From Sporosarcina sp. FSL K6-3457 (lineage in GTDB: Bacteria; Bacillota; Bacilli; Bacillales_A; Planococcaceae), in assembly GCF_038007285.1 (NCBI RefSeq), contig NZ_JBBOWX010000001.1, positions 3,179,501 to 3,243,500 on the forward strand: a stretch of 64,000 nt of DNA, in the 5' to 3' direction. Shown in pieces: positions 1 to 7,566 of the stretch (positions are counted from its first letter, which is position 1; each line of letters opens with the position of its first letter). The notes beneath the pieces are model-generated. The model saw only the letters and a program-made list of their open reading frames with translations, had not been told where the DNA came from and did no database searches. A program made the position numbers and the translations under genes.

Positions 1-849
1 TAAAACATTGGACTTATCAATTTTCTTCCCTACCTTGTTAGCCTCCTGATTGACGTACTCGCTAAATAACCTATAAATCAAATTGATTTCCTTACGTTCC
101 TCAATTGTTTCAAGCCGCAATACTTCATTAAATTTGTAGTACGCATGTAGACCGCCACCACTATTAACAATCATGCTAGGCTTAATAGGTAAAGCCATCA
201 TAAAATCAGTAGCTTGCTGGAAGCTGCTGAAGTATCTATTGTGCTGCTCATTGTGATGCCCCTCTACCTCAACATCAATATCGAGCCATAGTCCAAATAC
301 CTCACTAACGGTACTAACCTTGCCCCGTACCCTACTTAGAATACTTTGAGTAAGTGCTGCTATATCTGCCTTAAAATAGCCGTGTATATCATTATGGCTA
401 TACTCATTCAACTGCTGTTGCATCGTATCAAAACTGACCAAATCTCTTTGTAACTCGGCTTTCTTTCTATTTAAATTGATACCTAGCTCTCTTTCCTTTT
501 GCTCAATACTACGCAACAAACGCTTCGATTTTTCTTGCTCCGCTTTATTGCCATTGCCATAACTACGATTGATATATTTTTTATACAATGCTTCTATTAT
601 TTCATGCTTGCTCTTACTTTCTTGTACCTTCTCTATTTTGGCTTCCTTTTCAAGTTGCAAAGCTAGATTTATTTGAATCGTATTGCCTTTAGCTGCTTCC
701 GCCTCGATACGATTAACCACGCTATCTTTATCAGCTACTTCAATGAATTCACTAGCTTTTGTATCGATATTGAACAACAGTATTTTACCTTCATAATTAT
801 AATCACTAGGATATAAATACTCCAAAAATGCAATAATATTATCTATCAT
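1..849 (-). CDS. Archaeo-eukaryotic-type primase (N-terminal part, truncated by window)
   Basis: The frame is open for 283 codons from an ATG at 849 (preceded by GAAGGTGATTGG) to the window edge, so the C-terminus is not seen. Residues about 70-140 are a charged, probably helical region. LDIDVE at about residues 189-194 supplies two aspartates, and SGGGLHAYY with His at about 235 follows; this DxD plus GGxHxY pairing is the catalytic signature of archaeo-eukaryotic primase/prim-pol proteins of phages and plasmids. Such proteins prime DNA replication and often carry a C-terminal helicase, which would lie outside the window. It is the first gene after a long intergenic region with repeated GTAAC sites. 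The family call is from motifs only; specificity is unknown. Confidence 0.7.
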   Translation of the reverse strand, partial: MIDNIIAFLEYLYPSDYNYEGKILLFNIDTKASEFIEVADKDSVVNRIEAEAAKGNTIQINLALQLEKEAKIEKVQESKSKHEIIEALYKKYINRSYGNGNKAEQEKSKRLLRSIEQKERELGINLNRKKAELQRDLVSFDTMQQQLNEYSHNDIHGYFKADIAALTQSILSRVRGKVSTVSEVFGLWLDIDVEVEGHHNEQHNRYFSSFQQATDFMMALPIKPSMIVNSGGGLHAYYKFNEVLRLETIEERKEINLIYRLFSEYVNQEANKVGKKIDKSNVL

Positions 850-1303
850 TTAATCCAATCACCTTCATTTCAATTCTTGTAACTTAATTATAAGATAAAC
901 AACTAGGCATCGTCTACGGAACTTTACACAGTTATAATTAATAATTATTTACACTACTAGAGTTACAAAAGTTACTCATATTACACTGCTGATTTATATT
1001 ATTAATTATATTTATATAGATAATAATTCATTATCTATACTACCTTGAGATAGTGTAACTTTTGTAACCTCTATATATTTATAATCTATTGTCAGTAATA
1101 TTAAGTAGACTTTTAAAGAATATAAAGCGTTATAAACGCTGATATATCAACGTTTTCCAAATTTTTTAGAAATTAAATGTACATTATACAATTAATATTT
1201 CAAATAAAACAGGTGTAACCAGCGTAATCAAAAATGTAACTTTCAGATTTAGAAACGTAACCCATTTTCTCTATATATGACCTACTTCATATAAAATTTC
1301 GCA
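850..1303. repeat. AT-rich intergenic region with phased GTAAC sites
   Basis: No gene is seen here. The region carries pairs of GTAAC half-sites separated by four bases, a 9-bp period: GTAACTTTTGTAAC on the minus strand at 962-975, the same 14-mer on the plus strand at 1055-1068, and GTAACCAGCGTAAT at 1215-1228. Single GTAAC copies lie near 1236 and 1256. It sits directly upstream of the primase gene. The arrangement resembles iterons or operators, but which of these is inference. Confidence 0.6.
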
Positions 1304-1334
1304 ATAAAAAAACGCTACTCCACGTGGGTAGCAT
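1304..1334 (-). terminator. Rho-independent terminator after DUF2971 gene
   Basis: On the minus strand GCTAC pairs with GTAGC (1314-1332) around a CCACGTGG core and is followed by a run of Ts. It closes the transcript of the gene ending at 1461. Confidence 0.75.
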
Positions 1335-1460
1335 TTATTGAGCAATATTGAATTGTTATGATATTTTTTAATATGCCGTTCATCTCCCATTTTTAATAAC
1401 ATGACTATTGTATAGATTTCCACTAAACTATGCTGATAATAAATATCTCTACCAACAAAT

Positions 1461-2327
1461 TCAATTTATTTTTTCAAACTTCAATGATATATCTTTTGAA
1501 TTGTTTATTTTTGACTGATATAAATGAATTTTTTGTCTTTCCGCATAATATTTTATTTGTTGTAAGTATTCTTCCTTAAAATTTAAGCCTAAATATATTG
1601 CACTTGGTTTCATAAAGGATATTTTTATACCATGTTCACCTAGTTCATTATGGATATTTGAAGGAAGTATTATCCGCCATTCATTCTCATATCCCCAATC
1701 TGGATGTTTCTCTAATAATGAAATCAATTCAGCCACTCTTGTTTTTTCAGAACCACTGTGGTTCAATGAAGCAGCTTTAATCATATCACTAATATCACTT
1801 CTAGTGATTTTATACTCTACTGGAAAAAGAAAATTTAAAGGATTAATTTTACTTTCTTGGTCGTCTTCAAACATATGACTTGTTTTTAAATCATACTCTA
1901 CACAAATTCCGCTATTTTTTTCTGCATAATTTCCCCACAATACATAATTGTTGTTCGTTGTAGAGAAACTGCCTATTACGGCATGTTTATAGAACTCATT
2001 TACCATTTGAGCTATTTCTTTATCATGCATACTAAACTCTTTCAGAATAGATTCTGAAACAAACCCTTCCAATGAATCAGAATACCCTGATAAAATATCA
2101 TACACATTCTTTTCTTCATGATTAAGTGGACTACTTTCAAAAGGGTCATTTAACAGACATCTTTTACTCAACCAAATTTGCTGTTCTAATAAGGTTTCAC
2201 ATGTTTTATCATTAATCGGTTGATATTTATATAGCTTATTCGGACGTTTAGATTTAGCAAAGTCCATTAAAGTTTTTATTGAAATATCAACGTCATTCTC
2301 ATTGTAGTAATCTTCAGTCCAGTCCAT
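1461..2327 (-). CDS. DUF2971 family protein
   Basis: This 288-residue protein matches the DUF2971 pattern. An N-terminal LYKYQPIN segment is followed by IWLSKRCLLNDPFE at about 50-65, then GSFSTTNNNYVLWGNYA at about 118-134 with GICVEYDL, then GYENEWRII near 212, and PSAIYLGLN near 240. The biochemical activity of the family is not known to me; members are common in phage and defence-rich regions. ATG at 2327 follows GAGGAGATATTTT. It is the second gene of a probable operon, 38 bp after the gene ending at 2366, and is followed by a terminator. A defence role is inference from context. Confidence 0.75.
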   Translation of the reverse strand: MDWTEDYYNENDVDISIKTLMDFAKSKRPNKLYKYQPINDKTCETLLEQQIWLSKRCLLNDPFESSPLNHEEKNVYDILSGYSDSLEGFVSESILKEFSMHDKEIAQMVNEFYKHAVIGSFSTTNNNYVLWGNYAEKNSGICVEYDLKTSHMFEDDQESKINPLNFLFPVEYKITRSDISDMIKAASLNHSGSEKTRVAELISLLEKHPDWGYENEWRIILPSNIHNELGEHGIKISFMKPSAIYLGLNFKEEYLQQIKYYAERQKIHLYQSKINNSKDISLKFEKIN

Positions 2328-2365
2328 AAAATATCTCCTCTGCTAAAGATTATTAAAAACAAGCT

Positions 2366-2917
2366 TTATATCGCCCCATTATTCCTTAAGTTTCTCATTA
2401 TTTGAGGATTATCATTCTCAACACTATAGAAGAAGTTTTCATCTACATGATTTTCAATATCCCAGTCCTCTATACCCCATTCATTGGTAGTAACCAGTAT
2501 GATTTTCCTAGATTGTGTACGTTTTATTTCATCCAAAAATTTCATGTATCTTTTTGAATTTTTAAGTACCGATTCCACTGGATAAAACAAACTAAAAGTA
2601 TCTTCATTTCCTTTGGGATTATTTTGTGTGTGAGTCGCATAACTGCTAAAGTTTACACTCATTTTCCCTAATTTATAAATAGCTGTTGATTTAATTGAAT
2701 TAGGTAGCAAATTTTTATTGAATGCTCCGTTAACATGGTGGGGCATATCAGACATAGAACCAGTTCTAATAATCCCTTTGTTAAATACTTGATTTAAACA
2801 AGAAAGTGTTACTCTTAACTTAGCTTCGTTATCATAACCTCTTACTAGCATTGTTCTTTTATCAACATCATTTAAAAACTTTGTTATAGCATCAATTGCT
2901 TTTTGCATATCGGTCAT
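2366..2917 (-). CDS. Hypothetical protein, operon partner of DUF2971 gene
   Basis: I do not recognise this 183-residue protein. It starts at an ATG preceded by a strong AGGAGGGGATG site. It is soluble-looking, with an N-terminal helical region (residues 1-30), a middle part rich in Ser, Asn and His (about 75-105), and a hydrophobic strand KIILVTTNEWG near 138-148. It is transcribed into the DUF2971 gene with a 38-bp gap, so the two are probably made together. AT-rich codon use matches the rest of the accessory element. No catalytic motif is evident and I assign no function. Confidence 0.6.
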   Translation of the reverse strand: MTDMQKAIDAITKFLNDVDKRTMLVRGYDNEAKLRVTLSCLNQVFNKGIIRTGSMSDMPHHVNGAFNKNLLPNSIKSTAIYKLGKMSVNFSSYATHTQNNPKGNEDTFSLFYPVESVLKNSKRYMKFLDEIKRTQSRKIILVTTNEWGIEDWDIENHVDENFFYSVENDNPQIMRNLRNNGAI

Positions 2918-2999
2918 AATTCATCCCCTCCTTCTATCTACTAAATTCGACAAAAGGAGATGTTTTCCTCTGATAAAATACAAGAATTTTTCATATGCG

Positions 3000-3989
3000 T
3001 TAGATTTTAAAATTTTCATCTAAAATATTTCTGAAATTTTCAAGGACAAAATTGAGGTCTTTTTTCATTGGTGGTTTACCACTATCATGTGCTAATGTGT
3101 TTAGAATTACGATGAAATTATTTGGAATATCTATTGTTGATATTTTCTTTTTTAAGTCACCTAATGTTAAATGACTATATTTTGATAATATTACGCTTGA
3201 AATCTTCTCGAATTCCTTATAATCCATCTCGTAATGTTTATACAGGATATAATATTTCAGTAACCTTTCAGATTCTAATCTAACTTCGCTACCTAAATTT
3301 TTTAGTTGGCGACTATTGATATAATCCTCTAAAGAACGTAATTCTCTTAACCAAGCATTATATAATTCTTTGAATTCGTTAATTAAAACCATATCCATTA
3401 TCCTTTTAGATAGACTTTCATCTAAAGGATTATTTTTTTCTTGAATCATTATCGAATTAATCGGAAATGGTATAAGTTGACAACTATGATTATATCCATT
3501 GGAATCTTTAAATAAAAATTCAATATAATGACCACTTTCAATTTCAATTATATTTTCTTTAGAAACCTTAAAAGTATTAACAAGGTTTGAATATAATTCT
3601 TTTTTTGTAGTGTAATTACACCTTACTACAATATAAATCTCTCCCTTATACTCAAGGATTTCTAAATTATTTATATTCATAAATTGGTAAATATAAGTAT
3701 TTCCTCCAAATATTTGATACTCCATTATTTCAAATTCAGTTAATTCATCAACTCTCGAAAAATAACCCTCGAAATCTTTCCAGTATAAATAAAAGAAATT
3801 GCCTATACGCTTAATTGCACATAATTCGTCCGCATAGCCTCCTCCATAAAAATCAACATTTAAATGCCCATTTGTAGCTTCGATAGCCTTTTCTAAAAAT
3901 GAACAAATTTCATCTGGGTGATAAATATTATTTTTTAATCCGAAGTCTTCCCAAACCTTATACAATGAAGTTTTTTGTTTTGGTTTCAA
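3000..3989 (-). CDS. Hypothetical protein (329 aa), divergent from next gene
   Basis: I do not recognise this protein. The frame begins at a TTG at 3989 preceded by GGAAGGTGGATATT. The N-terminal part (about 25-120) is rich in aromatic residues and probably beta-stranded. The C-terminal half is helical and ends with LNTLAHDSGKPPMKKDL near 292-308, a loop-like segment that may belong to a conserved C-terminal domain. There is no signal peptide or membrane segment. It is divergently transcribed from the gene at 4068, with only 78 bp between them, so the two may share regulation. It is cargo of the element; function unknown. Confidence 0.55.
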   Translation of the reverse strand: MKPKQKTSLYKVWEDFGLKNNIYHPDEICSFLEKAIEATNGHLNVDFYGGGYADELCAIKRIGNFFYLYWKDFEGYFSRVDELTEFEIMEYQIFGGNTYIYQFMNINNLEILEYKGEIYIVVRCNYTTKKELYSNLVNTFKVSKENIIEIESGHYIEFLFKDSNGYNHSCQLIPFPINSIMIQEKNNPLDESLSKRIMDMVLINEFKELYNAWLRELRSLEDYINSRQLKNLGSEVRLESERLLKYYILYKHYEMDYKEFEKISSVILSKYSHLTLGDLKKKISTIDIPNNFIVILNTLAHDSGKPPMKKDLNFVLENFRNILDENFKI

Positions 3990-4067
3990 AAAATATCCAC
4001 CTTCCTAAAAATGTTAAAACATGTTACACTGGCATTATACAATATTTAGCGAGGTGTTCAATTAAAT

Positions 4068-4700
4068 ATGCGTTTCACAATTGACTTTGGATTTATATCA
4101 GACAAACATAGGCTGAAAAATAATAATGAATTTAAAAAGATTGATGACCGTTCTACTACCTTATATGAAGATGATATGATTTTCTCAAATTATCTTGACG
4201 CTCAAAAATATGCTGAAAGTTACGCTGAATCTCATAAAACAATTAAATACAAAAACTTTTTAGGTAATATTGTAGAAGGTAAGTTAAGTGCAAATTCAGC
4301 AGGTTCAGGAATTGTTAGTTTAGAAATTGTTTCCCATAGAGTTGAAAAACCAACTGAAAAGTTATTTAGTTTTAACGATGTAAAGGAATTGTTACTACAT
4401 GGTAATGATTCATATAATAATTCACTAGTTATAGATGAAAACGGTAAATTATTATTAATAAAATTCCGTATAGTTAAAGATGCATTTTATGCGGTGCGCC
4501 ATGAAACTTTCGCAGCTAATAATCGATATGTGGGAAATAAAAATATAAGTGATGATTTTATCCGTTCTGTCTATATTTCTATGTTAGATGGTTGGGAAAG
4601 TCATCTACATTCACATCAATCAGTGTATGTGGATTTACATATAACTGCTGATGAAGAATCACTAATAAAGAACATTTCAGAACTAATCGAGAAGATATAG
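4068..4700 (+). CDS. Hypothetical protein (210 aa) on the opposite strand
   Basis: I do not recognise this protein. The ATG at 4068 follows GCGAGGTGTTCAATTAAAT. The sequence is soluble and mixed alpha/beta, with a conserved-looking segment KLLLIKFRIVKDAFYAVRHE near 126-145 and a helical C-terminus ending ISELIEKI. It is the only long gene on the plus strand of the accessory element. The intergenic space contains AACATGTT within an imperfect palindrome near 4010-4026 and a TTATACAAT promoter-like segment near 4035, so the pair 3000-3989/4068-4700 could be jointly controlled. No function is assigned. Confidence 0.55.
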   Translation: MRFTIDFGFISDKHRLKNNNEFKKIDDRSTTLYEDDMIFSNYLDAQKYAESYAESHKTIKYKNFLGNIVEGKLSANSAGSGIVSLEIVSHRVEKPTEKLFSFNDVKELLLHGNDSYNNSLVIDENGKLLLIKFRIVKDAFYAVRHETFAANNRYVGNKNISDDFIRSVYISMLDGWESHLHSHQSVYVDLHITADEESLIKNISELIEKI

Positions 4701-4854
4701 AGACATATGCATACTGAAATATTTTCTATAAGTTACTTTAGTATGCATATTACCAAATTAATTTATTTTACACCATCAATCCCTATTTTATTCATTATTT
4801 CAAACAACTTCTCTAATAGCCTTTTATTGTCAACCTTTTCTTCTAACCCCTTCG

Positions 4855-5310
4855 CTATCTTAAATCCTTATCAATGGAAACTCCTCCACTTTCTTTCCGT
4901 AGTTTATCTACTTCGGCTAAATCGTTACCTACAGTTCCTCCAGTTCGTGTTACTTTGATGTCACCGTAATTCTTAATTATACTTTTATCGGTTTCAGTTA
5001 CAGTAACTTTATTTTCTTCCTCTAACTTTTTAGCTTCTTCGTCTAACCTTTTTTGTTCCTCTATAATCTTCTTACGTTCTTCATCTTCAATAATTTCAGA
5101 ATCAGCGTTTATTTGGTTTGTAGCCATACTATCTTCAAAATCAATTTCTTTAATTTTTTCTAAATCTTCTTCTTGTACAATATCTTCTTCATTCGGCTTT
5201 TCAACTGGATTAGCAGTATCCTTATTAAAAAATAGGAATAAGAATAAACCAGCTACTAACAATAAAGCCACTACAGAAGATATTAAAATGACTAATCTCT
5301 TTTTATCCAT
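4855..5310 (-). CDS. Membrane-anchored coiled-coil protein
   Basis: This 151-residue protein begins with the charged N-terminus MDKKR, then one hydrophobic segment (about 6-28), which predicts a single membrane anchor with the rest outside. Residues about 40-105 are very acidic and form a likely coiled coil (KIIEEQKRLDEEAKKLEEE). ATG at 5310 follows AAAGGAGG. It lies 37 bp after the SLH protein gene and is probably in its operon. Downstream of the stop, a coding-looking extension continues in another frame to a TAA at 4763 (KGLEEKVDNKRLLEKLF and following residues), so a frameshift near the C-terminus is possible. Function unknown. Confidence 0.55.
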   Translation of the reverse strand: MDKKRLVILISSVVALLLVAGLFLFLFFNKDTANPVEKPNEEDIVQEEDLEKIKEIDFEDSMATNQINADSEIIEDEERKKIIEEQKRLDEEAKKLEEENKVTVTETDKSIIKNYGDIKVTRTGGTVGNDLAEVDKLRKESGGVSIDKDLR

Positions 5311-5347
5311 TGAGGTTCCTCCTTTCGGTTAAAACTTTTATGTTACT

Positions 5348-6568
5348 TTATCTTCTAATATTTATAGTACGTCCACCATTTGAATCGTACATGATATATA
5401 CTTTACCTTTAATCACTTCCCCTTTTGAGGATAAATCCGCATCAGTTAGAGTTATACCACTTAAATCTTTTACTACTGATTTTATAAAACTTAGAGGAAC
5501 TCCTTTGTCATATGAAAATATGTACTTAGTATTAATGTCACTTGAACTAGTAACAGTTATTGCAAAATCGTTAGTAAAAATCATACCAGGGCTTGCGTGC
5601 TTTATTTCATAACCATTTTTCTTGAATTGGTCGATAGTTCCACTAGATAAATGGGATACTACTTTGTTTAACTCGTTTACGTTTACGTCCTTCGCTTTAG
5701 CACTATCACTTACTGGTAATTTTGCACCACTGAAATCTCCTGCAGGAGGAGTTACTACTGGTGGATTTACTGGTGGTTTAACAGTTATTCCACCACCATT
5801 TCCAGGTTTTTCACTTCCTAATTTACCAATACGTAAACTATTGTCTAACTTATTCATTCCTTTATTCGCTTGACCTACTAAAGTTAATCCCTCGCTGTTA
5901 TTACGTACGGCAATTGAAATTCCAGAAGCTTCGTCAATATCAGCATTATGCATACGATATAAAAATGCCGCTACTTGACCACGTGTTAAATTATTTTGAG
6001 AACCAAAGTATTTTAATAAATCTTTACCTGCATATTGTGGATTTTGTCCACTTGTAATACCTTCTCCTAACATATAATCAATCGAAGCAGTTAACGTATT
6101 AGAACTACCTGTGACATGACCAATTGCTTGAGCGATTACACCACGTTTTACAGGTTTATTTCTTAGACCATTATCAAAATAACCGTTCATCGGGACTCCA
6201 TAAGTAGCGAGTGCATCGTAATAAGTATCACTCCAATGAGCCGCTGGCGTAGCTTTAATTAAATCACCTTTATCATCTTTAAGTTTTAAAAATTCCGCTA
6301 ACATTTTAGCGAATTGAGCTTCTGTAATTGTTCCACTTGGCTTGAATGTTCCATCCTGATACCCGTCAATAATACCTTCACTCTTAGCCCAATTTATCGC
6401 ATCATACGCATAATTCGATTTATTTACATCTTTAAATTGCCCTACCACTTGTTGGGCTACTTTAGTATTGAAATCGTTGGTGGAGGCTTCTGCTACGAAA
6501 GAAGTACCAGACACTAAACTACCGATTAATACCGCGCTACACATACCTAATTTCACTTTGTTTTTCAT
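5348..6568 (-). CDS. Surface protein with three S-layer homology domains
   Basis: The ATG at 6568 follows TTGGAGGAATTGAGA; upstream in-frame codons are the ribosome site itself. Residues 1-29 form a signal peptide ending near VAEAS. Three SLH repeats follow: GQFKDVNKSNYAYDAINWAK to about residue 95, HWSDTYYDALATYGV to about 145, and a third ending TRGQVAAFLYRMHNAD near 205. SLH domains bind pyruvylated secondary cell-wall polymer outside the cell. A Pro-rich linker (VKPPVNPPVVTPP, about 262-275) leads to a C-terminal domain I do not recognise. It is unusual cargo on a mobile element and could alter the host surface; that role is inference. Confidence 0.8.
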   Translation of the reverse strand: MKNKVKLGMCSAVLIGSLVSGTSFVAEASTNDFNTKVAQQVVGQFKDVNKSNYAYDAINWAKSEGIIDGYQDGTFKPSGTITEAQFAKMLAEFLKLKDDKGDLIKATPAAHWSDTYYDALATYGVPMNGYFDNGLRNKPVKRGVIAQAIGHVTGSSNTLTASIDYMLGEGITSGQNPQYAGKDLLKYFGSQNNLTRGQVAAFLYRMHNADIDEASGISIAVRNNSEGLTLVGQANKGMNKLDNSLRIGKLGSEKPGNGGGITVKPPVNPPVVTPPAGDFSGAKLPVSDSAKAKDVNVNELNKVVSHLSSGTIDQFKKNGYEIKHASPGMIFTNDFAITVTSSSDINTKYIFSYDKGVPLSFIKSVVKDLSGITLTDADLSSKGEVIKGKVYIMYDSNGGRTINIRR

Positions 6569-6668
6569 TCTCAATTCCTCCAAATAAAATAATAGTATAT
6601 TAGTAAAAGCTGGGATATTTATATTAATATTGTACCATTCTCACAATAAGAATGGAATGAATCTTTAG

Positions 6669-6716
6669 AAAAAAATAGACGAGTCGAAACACTTAAAAAG
6701 TGCTACAACTCGCCTA
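6669..6716 (-). terminator. Terminator after the 72-aa acidic gene
   Basis: A long inverted repeat (GGCGAGTTGTAGCACTT pairing with AAGTGTTTCGACTCGTC, some mismatches) is followed on the minus strand by a T-run at 6669-6675. Confidence 0.75.
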
Positions 6717-6726
6717 TCTATCCTCA

Positions 6727-6945
6727 TTACATTAAATCGAATAAATCAAATTCATCTTCATCGAATTCATTAAATTCTTCTTTACCTAACATAAATTCAA
6801 TTCCATTTTCAGTAAGCATAATATCTCTAATCCCAAATTCTTCATCAACTTTAAGAAGCTGTTCAATCAAATCCTCTCTTTTCGTCATATCTCCACTTTC
6901 AATCATTTCTGTAATTCTTTTTCCTAATTCTACTAAAGCTAACAT
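6727..6945 (-). CDS. Small highly acidic protein
   Basis: This 72-residue protein has an ATG at 6945 behind AAAAGGGAGATTGATAAA. I count 22 Asp/Glu against 7 Lys/Arg, and the C-terminus is almost wholly acidic and aromatic (EFNEFDEDEFDLFDLM). The N-terminal 35 residues look helical. There is no membrane segment. It is followed by a clear terminator and preceded by the gene ending at 7014. Small acidic phage and plasmid proteins are sometimes DNA mimics or inhibitors; nothing here proves that, and no family is recognised. Confidence 0.5.
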   Translation of the reverse strand: MLALVELGKRITEMIESGDMTKREDLIEQLLKVDEEFGIRDIMLTENGIEFMLGKEEFNEFDEDEFDLFDLM

Positions 6946-7013
6946 TTTATCAATCTCCCTTTTATCTCTTCATTTATTATTTTCTAAAATATATGAGGCA
7001 CTCCAAAAGCGCC

Positions 7014-7391
7014 TCATATAAAACCAATAATTACACCATTTTTATCAAAAATTAATTTCTCAAAATTATAATCCTTAGCATCATAAAACCTATCTTCATT
7101 ATCAGAATAATTCATATTAATCTCAAATGAACATATTAATTCATCTATTTCCATTTCACCCCAGCAATTTCTTTTCAAAACCTCATATCGGGGGGCAGAA
7201 AAATTAACTTTTTTTATTTCAACTACATCGTCAATTTTCAAAAAGTATACATACTCTCCTAATTTACCTACTTGATAACGCAAACCCAACATGACCTCTT
7301 TTTCCACTAAAATTTCTAAAACTTCATCTCTTAAATATTCTTTATGCAAATATATCATCCTCTCTTTTTTAAAAATATCAAAATCTATCAC
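7014..7391 (-). CDS. Hypothetical protein (about 110-125 aa)
   Basis: I do not recognise this protein. The longest frame starts at a GTG at 7391 without an obvious ribosome site. Internal candidates follow AAAGAGAGGATG near 7358, so the true start may be 11-15 codons later. The sequence is soluble and strand-rich, with FLKIDDVVEIKKV near 50-62 and a C-terminal EKLIFDKNGVIIGFI. It is transcribed towards the acidic 72-aa gene. No motif suggests an activity. Confidence 0.45.
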   Translation of the reverse strand: MIDFDIFKKERMIYLHKEYLRDEVLEILVEKEVMLGLRYQVGKLGEYVYFLKIDDVVEIKKVNFSAPRYEVLKRNCWGEMEIDELICSFEINMNYSDNEDRFYDAKDYNFEKLIFDKNGVIIGFI

Positions 7392-7509
7392 TTTAAATAT
7401 AATATGATGATTTAATTTAAAATAAGTTTTAATACTTCTTGCACTTAATATATAACGAGAGTGTTAATGTCGTCTACTGATTTTTGTACAAAACGAATTT
7501 TATTTTAAA

Positions 7510-7544
7510 TAAATAAAAAACCACTGACAATTACATCAGTGGTT
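7510..7544 (-). terminator. Terminator of the polC-like gene
   Basis: AACCACTGA (7519-7527) pairs perfectly with TCAGTGGTT (7536-7544), and on the minus strand a T-rich tract follows. It lies 23 bp beyond the polC stop, which supports the early stop being the natural end of that gene. Confidence 0.85.
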
Positions 7545-7566
7545 GCTAGTATATATACTTTTGACT

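Noticed and set aside
4707-4958. 83-codon plus-strand frame
   Set aside because: It is antisense to the membrane coiled-coil gene and its possible extension, has no ribosome site, and reads as complement of that gene.
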